From contig NZ_CP159218.1 in assembly GCF_040438885.1 (NCBI RefSeq), forward strand, positions 558,001 through 622,000: DNA of 64,000 bases. The letters are read 5' to 3'. Positions 42,879 through 50,641 of this stretch are shown in pieces. The translations under genes and the position numbers were made by a program. The DNA is from Nakamurella sp. A5-74. Lineage in GTDB: Bacteria; Actinomycetota; Actinomycetes; Mycobacteriales; Nakamurellaceae. The notes under the pieces were generated by a model. It ran no database searches. It had not been told where the DNA came from and saw nothing but the letters and a program-made list of their open reading frames with translations. How positions within the stretch are numbered: position 1 is the first letter of the stretch; every line of letters begins with the position of its first letter.

Positions 42879-44095
42879 GCACCGAACCGGATGCCCTGAC
42901 CATCACCGACGTCCAGGTGCTGGATGCCGACGGCGGTCTGCGACCGGGGCCGGTGCACCTGTCGGGCGGACGGATCGTCGGGGTCGGTCCGGACGCCGGG
43001 TCGCCGGCGGGTGAGGTACGGCAGCTCGACGGTCGCGGCGGCACGGTGATCCCCGGTCTGATCGACGCCCACTTCCATGCCTACGGCGCCCATCTGGACA
43101 TGTTCCGGGGCGAGTCGCGACCACTGTCGTGGGTGGCGATCGCGGGTGCCAGGCGACTTGGCCGGGCGCTGCGACGGGGCTTCACCACGGTGCGCGACGT
43201 CGCCGGCGGGGATGCGGGTCTGGCCGGCGCCATCGTCGACGGCCTGCTCGACTCCCCGCGGTACCTGTGGACCGGCCCCGCGCTCAGCCAGACCGGTGGC
43301 CACGGGGACCCCCGCCCAGGCGACCTCGACTGTTGCGTCGGACACCACCACGGCAGCGAGGTGGTGGACGGGGTCGATGCACTGCGGGTCGCCGTGCGCG
43401 ACCGGTTCCGGCGTGGCGCCCACGCGATCAAGATCATGACCTCGGGTGGCGTCATCTCGTTGACCGACCCCATCCGTATCCCGCAGTACTCGCCGGAGGA
43501 GGTGCGGGCTGTCACCGAGGAGGCCGCCCGGCGCGGGAGTTATGTTGCGGCACACGCTTATTCACCGGAAGCGATCGTGCACTCGGTGACCAACGGAGTG
43601 CGCAGCATCGAGCACGGCAACCTGCTGGACGCCCCCACCGCCGCCCTGATGGCAGAACACGGCGCGTTCCTGGTGCCGACCCTGGCGACCTACGACGCGA
43701 TGGGCCGGCGCGGCGCGGAGATCGGCCTGAACCCGATCGCGCGCGCCAAGAACGCCGAGGTGCTGGACGCCGGTCGGCACGCCATCGAGCTCGCGGTCGA
43801 CGCAGGGGTTTCCGTCGGATTCGGCACCGATCTGATGGGCGAGCTGGAGGAGGAGCAGCTGCAGGGCGTCCGCGCCCAGGTCGAGGTGCTCGGCCTCATC
43901 GAGGCGCTGCGCTCGATGACCCTGACCAATGCAGCGCTGATCGGGCGGGACGACCTGGGTCGGGTGGAGCAGGGCGCGGTGGCAGACCTGCTGTTGCTGC
44001 CCGGCGATCCGACGGCCGATCCCTCGCTGCTGTGGGCGGGTCCCCGCACTGTCATCCAGGGCGGCCTCGTCGTCGGTGACCCCGTCACGCGATGA
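42875..44095 (+). CDS. Imidazolonepropionase-like metal-dependent amidohydrolase
   Basis: 406 residues, GTG 42875 overlapping the hyuB2 stop. Amidohydrolase superfamily residues are in order: DAHFHAYG (HxH), HAIKIMTSGG (bridging Lys), YVAAHAYSPEAI and SIEHGNLLD (two His), and FGTDLMGEL (Asp). The N-terminal VIPGLIDAH and C-terminal GAVADLLLLPGDPTAD are the flanking beta-sandwich. This subgroup includes imidazolonepropionases and Xaa-Arg/Xaa-Pro dipeptidases with a binuclear metal site. Here it probably hydrolyses an amide or ring product of the HyuAB2 reaction. Cytoplasmic, no signal peptide. Confidence 0.92.
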   Translation: MSTEPDALTITDVQVLDADGGLRPGPVHLSGGRIVGVGPDAGSPAGEVRQLDGRGGTVIPGLIDAHFHAYGAHLDMFRGESRPLSWVAIAGARRLGRALRRGFTTVRDVAGGDAGLAGAIVDGLLDSPRYLWTGPALSQTGGHGDPRPGDLDCCVGHHHGSEVVDGVDALRVAVRDRFRRGAHAIKIMTSGGVISLTDPIRIPQYSPEEVRAVTEEAARRGSYVAAHAYSPEAIVHSVTNGVRSIEHGNLLDAPTAALMAEHGAFLVPTLATYDAMGRRGAEIGLNPIARAKNAEVLDAGRHAIELAVDAGVSVGFGTDLMGELEEEQLQGVRAQVEVLGLIEALRSMTLTNAALIGRDDLGRVEQGAVADLLLLPGDPTADPSLLWAGPRTVIQGGLVVGDPVTR

Positions 44096-44589
44096 CCCAG
44101 CGGCTGCTGCTGATTGCCGACACCCACCTGCCGAAGCGCGCTCTTCACCTACCCGCGGCCGTGTGGGAGGAGGTCGACCGGGTCGACGTCGTCGTCCACG
44201 CCGGCGACTGGGTCGAACCTGCGCTGCTCGATGAGTTGGAGGCCCGCGCTCCGCGGGTGATCGGCTGCTGGGGCAACAACGACGGCGCCGAACTGCGGGA
44301 AAGGCTGCCCGAGCGCGTGGACGTGACTCTTGAAGGTATTCGCTTCACTGTCGTGCACGAGACCGGGCAGTCGACCGGACGTGACGAACGCATGGCCCGG
44401 CTGTATCCGGACACCGACGTGTTGGTGTTCGGGCACAGCCACATCCCCTGGGACACCATGGCGTCGACCGGGTTGCGGTTGCTCAACCCCGGATCGCCCA
44501 CCGATCGTCGTCGTCAGCCGCACTTCACCTACCTGACGGCGACGGTGTCGGACGGCTCGCTCGAGCTGGTGGAGCTGCACCGGCTGTGA
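44092..44589 (+). CDS. YfcE/MJ0936-type metallophosphoesterase
   Basis: 165 residues, ATG 44092 overlapping the preceding stop. The four metal-site blocks are complete: LLIADTHLPK (D-x-H), VVHAGDWVE (GD), IGCWGNNDGAE (GNND) and LVFGHSHIPWD (GHSH). Family enzymes are small broad-specificity phosphodiesterases. The role in a hydantoin-type operon is not obvious; it could remove a phosphorylated intermediate formed by the ATP-dependent HyuA reaction. Tight coupling to the amidohydrolase gene makes chance association unlikely. Confidence 0.9.
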   Translation: MTQRLLLIADTHLPKRALHLPAAVWEEVDRVDVVVHAGDWVEPALLDELEARAPRVIGCWGNNDGAELRERLPERVDVTLEGIRFTVVHETGQSTGRDERMARLYPDTDVLVFGHSHIPWDTMASTGLRLLNPGSPTDRRRQPHFTYLTATVSDGSLELVELHRL

Positions 44590-44696
44590 CCTTATCGGGG
44601 CGCCCCGCTCGGGCCGCCCCGGCCCGCGGACCCGCTGAACCGGGACACTCCGACACACTGGACACCGTTCACCACCGTCATTCCCAGGGAGCAGAC

Positions 44697-45581
44697 ATGG
44701 CCGCCACCGAGATCGCGCTGTCCGCGATCGTCCTGCCAGATCGCGATCCGATCTCCGACTTCCTCGCCGATGTTCTGGAGGCCGAGGCCGCCGGGGTCAG
44801 AACGGTGTGGACCTACGACCATCTGTCGTGGCCGATGCTCCGCGAGAACCCCTGGTACGGCTGCATTCCGCTGCTCGCGGCGGCCGCGGCAGTGACATCG
44901 ACGGTGCGGCTCGGACCGCAGGTGCTGACGCCCAACTTCCGTCACCCGGTGCCGCTGGCCAAGGAGCTCATGACGCTCGACCGGCTGTCCGGTGGGCGTC
45001 TCGACATCGGGATCGGCGCCGGGACCGAAGGACCGGATGCCGGAGTGCTCGGTGAGCCGCCGTACTCCCGGGCCGAACGCACGGCGCGGTACCAGGAGTG
45101 GACTGCGCTGCTGGACGAACTGCTGACCCACGACATCACCACGTCGGACGGCGAGCGGTACCGCGCTGTCGAGGCGCACCAGCTGCCGGGCTGCGTCCAG
45201 CGGCCGCGGGCCCCGTTCACGGTGGCGGGTGCCGGACCGAAGGCGCTGGCCGCGGTCGCCGAGTACGGGCAGGCATGGGTGACCTACGGACCGTACGGTC
45301 CGGACACCGACGAGCAGGCGTGGTTCACCGCGCTGGAACAACAGTCGACGGATCTCACCGCTGCCCTGGAACGGGCCGGACGAGCGCCGGACAGCATCGG
45401 ACGGATCGCCCAGTTCGGCATCGTCACCCGCTGGCCGTTCGAGAGCCCCGCTCGGTACTCCGAGACGATGGACCGGTTGGCGGCCGCCGGGTTCACCGAA
45501 CTGAGCGTGCACTGGCCGCGGCCGGACGGACGGGGCCTGACGCGATCCGAGCTGGACCTGGTACTGGCGACCCACGCGTGA
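44697..45581 (+). CDS. LLM-class (F420-type) flavin-dependent oxidoreductase
   Basis: 294 residues from ATG 44697, preceded by AGGGAG; the frame is open upstream to 44586 but that part reads as non-conserved. TIM-barrel luciferase-like pattern: VRTVWTYDHLSW, PLLAAAAAVTSTVRLGPQVLTPNFRHPVPLAKELMTLDRLSGGRLDIGIGAG, and APFTVAGAGPKALAAVAEYGQAWVTYG. The RHP and DRLSGGRLxxGIGAG blocks are typical of actinobacterial F420- or FMN-dependent members. It could oxidise a sulfur- or nitrogen-containing ring. A 107-bp gap separates it from the phosphoesterase, and its stop overlaps the aminopeptidase GTG. Confidence 0.9.
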   Translation: MAATEIALSAIVLPDRDPISDFLADVLEAEAAGVRTVWTYDHLSWPMLRENPWYGCIPLLAAAAAVTSTVRLGPQVLTPNFRHPVPLAKELMTLDRLSGGRLDIGIGAGTEGPDAGVLGEPPYSRAERTARYQEWTALLDELLTHDITTSDGERYRAVEAHQLPGCVQRPRAPFTVAGAGPKALAAVAEYGQAWVTYGPYGPDTDEQAWFTALEQQSTDLTAALERAGRAPDSIGRIAQFGIVTRWPFESPARYSETMDRLAAAGFTELSVHWPRPDGRGLTRSELDLVLATHA

Positions 45582-46987
45582 ACCCGGACGCACCGACTCC
45601 GGCCAGAGCGCAGCGCGGCGCGGAAAACCGCTGGCAGCAACGGATCGCCGCCACCGCGTCTCGGCTCGCTGCAGGAGACCGACTGTCTCCGACGGCGTCG
45701 CACCGGGGGATCACCACCACGATCAGACCGGTGGACGTGATCGACGCCGATCTGTGGCGTGCGGCGGTCCCCGCCGGTGGCACGGCGATCGATCCGTCCG
45801 ACCCGGCGGTTCTTCTGGCAGCGCTCGGTCCGGACGCCGAGAGTGCCTGGCAGGCGGGTCTTTCTGCGGGTGCGGCGGTGCCGGAGCACGGGCCCGTCCG
45901 GGTGGAGACGCCGCAGGGTGTTGCCGCGGACGCGGTGGGTACGTTCGTGTCCGGTGTGGTGGCGGGAGCCCGCGGACGCGGTGGGCTGCTGCTGGACGGG
46001 GACGCCCCGGCCGGAGCGATTGCGATCGGCAATGCGGTCGATCTGGCGAAGCTGCTCACCGACGCTCCCGCAAACGTCTTGGGTCCGGTTGATTTCGCGG
46101 CTCTGGCAACCGATCTCGCCGGTCAGGTGGGCCTGGAGTGCACGGTGCACGATGTCGACTCGCTGGAACAGCTCGGCTGCGGCGGCATCCTGGGGATCGG
46201 CGCCGGCTCGGACCGCCCGCCGCGGCTGGTCGACCTGCGCTACCGACCGGCTCAACCCATCGGCCGAATCACGCTCGCGGGCAAGGGCGTGGTGTTCGAC
46301 TCCGGCGGGTTGTCGGCGAAGTCCCCGGCCGCGATGATGGACATGCGCAGCGACAAGGCGGGCGCAGCCGTGGTGCTCGCGGTGCTGGCGGTACTGCCGT
46401 CCCTCGGGCTGCCGATCGAAGTCCGCGGTCTGCTGCCGCTCGTGGAGAACGTGCCGGGGCCGCACTCGATCCGACCCGGAGACGTCGTCACCGCTGCCGA
46501 CGGGACGGAGATCCAGGTGATGGACACCGATTTCGAAGGGCGGGTGATCCTGGCAGATGCGCTCGCGCTGGCCGTTCGGGAACGTCCGGACCTCGTCGTC
46601 GACCTGGCGACCCTGACCTACCAGGTGGTGATCGGGCTTGGCCCGGAGATTGCCGGCGTGATCGGTCGTGATGCCGCGTTGACCGCGGAGTGGGTGGCGG
46701 CCGGGGCCGCAGCCGGGGAGGCATGGTGGCCGCTGCCCTACGCCACTCGGTACGAACAGCAGATGCGCACCCCCAGCGGAGTCCGGAACCACCCGATGAC
46801 GGACTCAGGACGCGCCATCACCGCAGCACTGTTCCTGGGTGCGTTCGTCCCGCAGGATCAGCCGTGGCTGCACGCCGACATCGCCGGACCGACCTGGCGG
46901 GGTGACGCGAGCGCCGAGGGCGCAACAGGTTTCGCGGTCCGCACGGTGATCGAGCTGGTCACCCGCCGCACTCGATCGAACGGTTGA
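45578..46987 (+). CDS. pepA: Leucyl aminopeptidase, M17 family
   Basis: 469 residues, GTG 45578 overlapping the oxidoreductase stop. The catalytic C-terminal domain has LAGKGVVFDSGGLSAKSPAAMMDMRSDKAGAA (Lys and Asp ligands), PLVENVPGPHSIRPGDVV and MDTDFEGRVILADALA, where family consensus is NTDAEGRLVLADAL; Asp, Glu and Arg are kept. The N-terminal 150 residues are the diverged macro-like domain. It forms hexamers that remove N-terminal residues from peptides in the cytoplasm. As the last gene of the island it probably finishes a dipeptide-like product. Short tandem repeats lie just past its stop. Confidence 0.93.
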   Translation: MNPDAPTPARAQRGAENRWQQRIAATASRLAAGDRLSPTASHRGITTTIRPVDVIDADLWRAAVPAGGTAIDPSDPAVLLAALGPDAESAWQAGLSAGAAVPEHGPVRVETPQGVAADAVGTFVSGVVAGARGRGGLLLDGDAPAGAIAIGNAVDLAKLLTDAPANVLGPVDFAALATDLAGQVGLECTVHDVDSLEQLGCGGILGIGAGSDRPPRLVDLRYRPAQPIGRITLAGKGVVFDSGGLSAKSPAAMMDMRSDKAGAAVVLAVLAVLPSLGLPIEVRGLLPLVENVPGPHSIRPGDVVTAADGTEIQVMDTDFEGRVILADALALAVRERPDLVVDLATLTYQVVIGLGPEIAGVIGRDAALTAEWVAAGAAAGEAWWPLPYATRYEQQMRTPSGVRNHPMTDSGRAITAALFLGAFVPQDQPWLHADIAGPTWRGDASAEGATGFAVRTVIELVTRRTRSNG

Positions 46988-47062
46988 CCGACGTTCGCTC
47001 ACCTGCAGCACGGTCGCTCGCCGTCGATCGTGAGCATCGGGGCCGAACATGAGCGGCGGGCG

Positions 47063-47158
47063 GGGAACGACCGTCAGGCCTGCGAACGTCGTCCGGGAAA
47101 CGACCGTCAGGTCCGCGAACGTGGCCCGGAAACGACCGTCAGGTCCGCGAAGGGCGCG
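47063..47158. repeat. Three tandem 32-33 bp repeats
   Basis: Three imperfect copies at 47063-47094, 47095-47127 and 47128-47158 share GGGAAACGACCGTCAGG, then TCCGCGAACGT. They fill most of the gap between pepA and the convergent methyltransferase gene. They are contiguous without unique spacers. Confidence 0.85.
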
Positions 47159-47162
47159 GGGC

Positions 47163-47975
47163 TCAGGCGGGGCGGTGGCCCACCAGGAAGATCCGGCGGA
47201 AGGCGAACACCGTACGCTGACCATCGCCCGAACCTGTTGCAGGGTAGGCGTTTCGTAGGCGGTCGCCGAGTTCGGACAGGAACGGCTCGTGCAGATCTGG
47301 AGGCAGCGCGGTGAGCACCGGACGCAGTGCGGTGCCGCGGACCCAGCCCAGCACCGGGCCGTCGCCGGTCAGCACCTGCTGGTAGGTGGTCTCCCAGACG
47401 TCAGGCAGCAGTCCCGCATCGACGAGCAGGGCCGTGTACTGCGCGGGCGTCAGCACCGGATCTGGGCGCAGTTGCAGGCCGCCGGTTGCTTCCTGCCAAC
47501 GGGTTTCGGCGACCTGGTCGCGGATCGCGCGATGTGACGGCGAGTCGAAGTTACCCGGAACCTGGACGGCCAGCCAGCCGTCGCGGGGGAGCTGCTCCGC
47601 GATCGCCTGCAGCAGCGGAGCGTGGTCGGGGACCCATTGGTACGCCGCGTTGGAGACCACCACCCGAGTGCTCCGCGGCGGGAGGTACGTCGTGAGATCC
47701 GCGGACGAGAACGAAAGTCGCTCGTGTGCTCGGGTTGCGGCCTGTTGCAACATGTCAGGGGAGTTGTCCACGCCCAGCACCCTGGCCGCCGGCCACCGGT
47801 GCGCGAGGGTGGCGGTCAGCTCCCCGCTGCCGCAGCCGAGATCGACGACCTCGTCAGGATCCTCGACGAGGACGCGTCCCAGCAGATCGAAGAACGGTCG
47901 CGATCGGTGGCCGGCGAAGGCTGCGTAGGTGGTGGGGTCCCAGCGTGCCGGTGTCGGTTGACTGCCTGAGTACAT
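47163..47975 (-). CDS. tam: Trans-aconitate 2-methyltransferase-like SAM methyltransferase
   Basis: 270 residues from ATG 47975. Starts RWDPTTYAAFAGHRSRPFFDLLGRV, matching the Tam opening WxxxxYxxFxxxRxxPxxDLLxRV. The SAM site is VVDLGCGSGELTATLAHRWPAARVLGVDNSPDML, followed by SNAAYQWVPDH and VQVPGNFDSPSH(R) as in Tam. C-terminal ETTYQQVLTGDGPVLGWVRGTALRPVL also fits. Tam methylates trans-aconitate, an inhibitor of aconitase. No citrate-cycle genes are adjacent. The gene is bracketed by different tandem repeats, at 47063-47158 and 48043-48110. Confidence 0.88.
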   Translation of the reverse strand: MYSGSQPTPARWDPTTYAAFAGHRSRPFFDLLGRVLVEDPDEVVDLGCGSGELTATLAHRWPAARVLGVDNSPDMLQQAATRAHERLSFSSADLTTYLPPRSTRVVVSNAAYQWVPDHAPLLQAIAEQLPRDGWLAVQVPGNFDSPSHRAIRDQVAETRWQEATGGLQLRPDPVLTPAQYTALLVDAGLLPDVWETTYQQVLTGDGPVLGWVRGTALRPVLTALPPDLHEPFLSELGDRLRNAYPATGSGDGQRTVFAFRRIFLVGHRPA

Positions 47976-48369
47976 CGTTGTCCCTTGTCGTCGTCGACTG
48001 TTCGACCCGAGTTTACCAAGACGTACGTACGGTTTGCAGGGCCGAACGGGTCTCGACTCCTGCGTCGCTCGACCGGCGAACGGGTCTCGACTCCTGCGTC
48101 GCTCGACCGACGAAAGAACGGGGGGTCCGACCATCGGGCCTCGGACGGTCGGGACCGTGATGCTCGGTGATGCGATGTTCGGATCCCGTCGGTGTCGGAC
48201 CGGCGCACGGCTGTGTCACGATGTGAGATGGACAGGGCGTCCGCAGCTGGACCGCTCCCCGATGTCGGCACCACCCCCGCCGGCTTCCGTCCATCCGTCA
48301 CCGGCGACGAACACCGGCCCGAGGCGTCCGGTGACCCCGGCCGGCCCAGGGTCAGATGAGGAGAAGTGC
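47976..48369. other. Intergenic region between tam and the 2-oxoacid dehydrogenase operon
   Basis: A 394-bp divergent gap. It contains the 34-bp tandem repeat at 48043-48110. The remaining 260 bp show no convincing gene; GAGGAGAA lies just before the E1 alpha ATG. Confidence 0.6.
48043..48110. repeat. Two near-identical 34-bp tandem repeats
   Basis: Copies at 48043-48076 and 48077-48110 differ only at the last base and include GGGTCTCGACTCCTGCGTCG then CTCGACC. GGTCTCGAC...CTCGACC words recur as dispersed intergenic repeats in several actinobacteria, as I recall. Confidence 0.9.
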
Positions 48370-49599
48370 ATGGCTCCCGAGCAATGGACACCGTCCCCGC
48401 AGGCGCCGACGGCGCCCGAGGGTGTGGGTGCTGCCACCAGCCCCAGTCCCGCCGAGGTCGCCCGCGGACTCCGCGCGACCGGTGAGGGCGCCGACACGAT
48501 CCAGTTGCTGTCCCCGGAGGGTGAGCTCACCTCTCATCCGGATTTCCCGCTCGAGGTGAACGGCGAGCTGCTGCGCGATCTGTACCGCGACATGGTGCTG
48601 ATTCGGCGCTTCGATCGTGAGGGCAACTCCCTCCAGCGACAGGGCCAGCTGTCCATCTGGGTGCCGCTGCTCGGGCAGGAGGCCGCCCAGATCGGCGCCG
48701 GCCGTGGCATGCGCCCGCAGGACATGGCCTTCCCCAGCTATCGCGAGCACGGCATCGCGTGGTGCCGGGGCGTCGATCCGACCGAGTTGCTCGGCATCTT
48801 CCGCGGCACCAACCACTCCGGCTGGAACCCGATCGAGAAGCGGTTCCACACCTACACCATCGTCATCGGCAACCAGGCGCTGAACGCGGCCGGCTATGCC
48901 ATGGGCCAGAGCTTCGACGGCAAGGTCGGCGGGGGTCCGGAGTCCGACTCGGAGGCGACCATCGTCTTCTTCGGTGACGGCGCCACCGCCCAGGGCGACA
49001 TCCACGAGGCCATGGTCTTCGCGACCGCCTACGACTCGCCGGTCGTCTTCTACTGCCAGAACAACCAGTGGGCGATCTCCGAGCCGATCGAGAAGATGGC
49101 CCGGCTGCCGCTGTACCGCCGGGCCGCCGGTTACGGCATGCCCGGCTTCCGGGTCGACGGAAACGACGTGCTCGCCTGTCTGGCCGTCACCCGCTGGGCG
49201 ATGGACGAGTGCCGCTCGGGCAACGGACCGGTGATGATCGAGGCCTTCACCTACCGGATGGATGCCCACACCACCTCCGACGACCCGAACCGGTACCGGC
49301 TGGCCGACACCACCGAGGCGTGGAAGCTGCTGGACCCGATCGAGCGGGTGCGGGTGCACCTGGTTCGCGAGGGCCTGGCCGACCAAGGCTTCTTCGACGA
49401 CATCCAGGCAGAGGCCGATGCCCTCGCCGAACGTTTCCGGGCATTCGCCGTCGCGATGGAGCCGCCCGGCCCGGAGACGATGTTCAGCGGGGTCTACACC
49501 GCCCCGCACGCCCAGACCGAACGCCAGAAGGCCGAATTCCTCGAGTACCTCGAGGGCTTCGATGCGGAAAGCGCCCACGCCGCAGGAGGCGGTCACTGA
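48370..49599 (+). CDS. 2-oxoacid dehydrogenase E1 component, alpha subunit
   Basis: 409 residues from ATG 48370 with GAGGAGAA upstream. After a 60-residue acidic/Pro-rich leader it has LYRDMVLIRRFDREGNSLQRQGQLSIWVPLLGQEAAQIGAG, SYREHGIAWCRGV, and the thiamine diphosphate motif FFGDGATAQGDIHEAMVFATAYDSPVVFYCQNNQWAIS. With E1 beta it decarboxylates pyruvate or a branched-chain 2-oxoacid and passes the acyl group to E2 lipoate. The YRMDAHTTSDDPNRYR region resembles branched-chain and acetoin-type E1 alpha chains more than E1p homodimers. Substrate is not certain. Start overlaps none of its upstream neighbours, so the operon promoter lies in the preceding gap. Confidence 0.94.
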   Translation: MAPEQWTPSPQAPTAPEGVGAATSPSPAEVARGLRATGEGADTIQLLSPEGELTSHPDFPLEVNGELLRDLYRDMVLIRRFDREGNSLQRQGQLSIWVPLLGQEAAQIGAGRGMRPQDMAFPSYREHGIAWCRGVDPTELLGIFRGTNHSGWNPIEKRFHTYTIVIGNQALNAAGYAMGQSFDGKVGGGPESDSEATIVFFGDGATAQGDIHEAMVFATAYDSPVVFYCQNNQWAISEPIEKMARLPLYRRAAGYGMPGFRVDGNDVLACLAVTRWAMDECRSGNGPVMIEAFTYRMDAHTTSDDPNRYRLADTTEAWKLLDPIERVRVHLVREGLADQGFFDDIQAEADALAERFRAFAVAMEPPGPETMFSGVYTAPHAQTERQKAEFLEYLEGFDAESAHAAGGGH

Positions 49600-50597
49600 T
49601 GAGCACTGCAACCACGAGCCAGTCCGTCACCCTGGCGAAGGCCCTCAACATGGGCCTGCGCGCCGCGATGGAGGCCGACGACAAAGTGCTGGTGATGGGG
49701 GAGGACGTCGGCAAGCTCGGCGGCGTGTTCCGCATCACCGACGCCCTGCAGAAGGACTTCGGTGAGCACCGGGTGCTCGACACCCCGCTGGCCGAGTCCG
49801 GCATCATCGGCACCGCCGTCGGCCTGGCGCTGCGCGGCTACCGGCCGGTCTGTGAGATCCAGTTCGACGGGTTCGTCTTCCCCGGCTTCGACCAGATCAT
49901 CTCGCAGGTCGCCAAGCTGACTTACCGCTCACGTGGGGCGTACCAGATGCCGCTGACGATCCGGATCCCGTACGGCGGCGGGATCGGTGCGGTCGAGCAC
50001 CACGCGGAGTCGCCGGAGGCCTTCTTCTGTCACATCGCCGGGCTGCGGGTGGTGGCCTGCGCCAACCCGGCGGACGCCTACTGGATGATCCAGGAAGCCA
50101 TCGCCTGCCCCGACCCGGTCGTCTTCTTCGAACCGAAGCGTCGGTACTGGGAGAAGGGTGACCTCGACACCTCGATCGATCCGGGCACCACGTTCTCCTC
50201 AGTGCTCCGCAGTTCGACGGAGAACTCAGCCGTCACCCTGATCGGCTTCGGCGCCACCATGCCGACCGTCTTCGCCGCTGCCGCTGCCGCAGCCGAGGAG
50301 GGCATCGCCTGCGACATCGTCGACCTGCGCTCGCTGTCGCCACTCGACCTCGGGCCGGTACTGGAATCCGTCCAACACACCGGTCGCGCTGTCGTGGTGA
50401 GCGAAGCGCCCGGCGAGGTGTCACTCGCGTCCGAGGTCGCCACCCGGATCACCGAGGAGGCCTTCTACTCGCTGGCCGCCCCGGTCCAACGGGTCACCGG
50501 CTTCGACGTTCCCTATCCGCCGAGCAAGCTCGAGGAGGAGTACCTGCCAGACCTGGACAAGGTGCTCCACGCCGTCGACCGCTCGCTCGCCTACTGA
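49599..50597 (+). CDS. 2-oxoacid dehydrogenase E1 component, beta subunit
   Basis: 332 residues, ATG 49599 sharing a base with the E1 alpha stop (TGATG). Transketolase-like beta chain: ALNMGLRAAMEADDKVLVMGEDVGKLGGVFRIT, DTPLAESGIIGTAVGLALRGYRPVCEIQFDGFVFPGFDQI, RIPYGGGIGAVEHHAESPEAFFCHIAGLRVVACANPADAYWMI and the C-terminal CDIVDLRSLSPLDLGPVLESVQHTGRAVVVSEAPGEVSLASE. All are standard for BkdB/PdhB. It pairs with the alpha chain in an alpha2beta2 tetramer. Confidence 0.95.
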   Translation: MSTATTSQSVTLAKALNMGLRAAMEADDKVLVMGEDVGKLGGVFRITDALQKDFGEHRVLDTPLAESGIIGTAVGLALRGYRPVCEIQFDGFVFPGFDQIISQVAKLTYRSRGAYQMPLTIRIPYGGGIGAVEHHAESPEAFFCHIAGLRVVACANPADAYWMIQEAIACPDPVVFFEPKRRYWEKGDLDTSIDPGTTFSSVLRSSTENSAVTLIGFGATMPTVFAAAAAAAEEGIACDIVDLRSLSPLDLGPVLESVQHTGRAVVVSEAPGEVSLASEVATRITEEAFYSLAAPVQRVTGFDVPYPPSKLEEEYLPDLDKVLHAVDRSLAY

Positions 50598-50641
50598 CCG
50601 CTGCTCCGGCGCGCGTCCCACATCTCGAGGAACCGGACACC

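Noticed and set aside
47063-47158. CRISPR-like short tandem repeats
   Set aside because: Copies are contiguous without unique spacers, there are only three, they are imperfect, and no cas genes are present.
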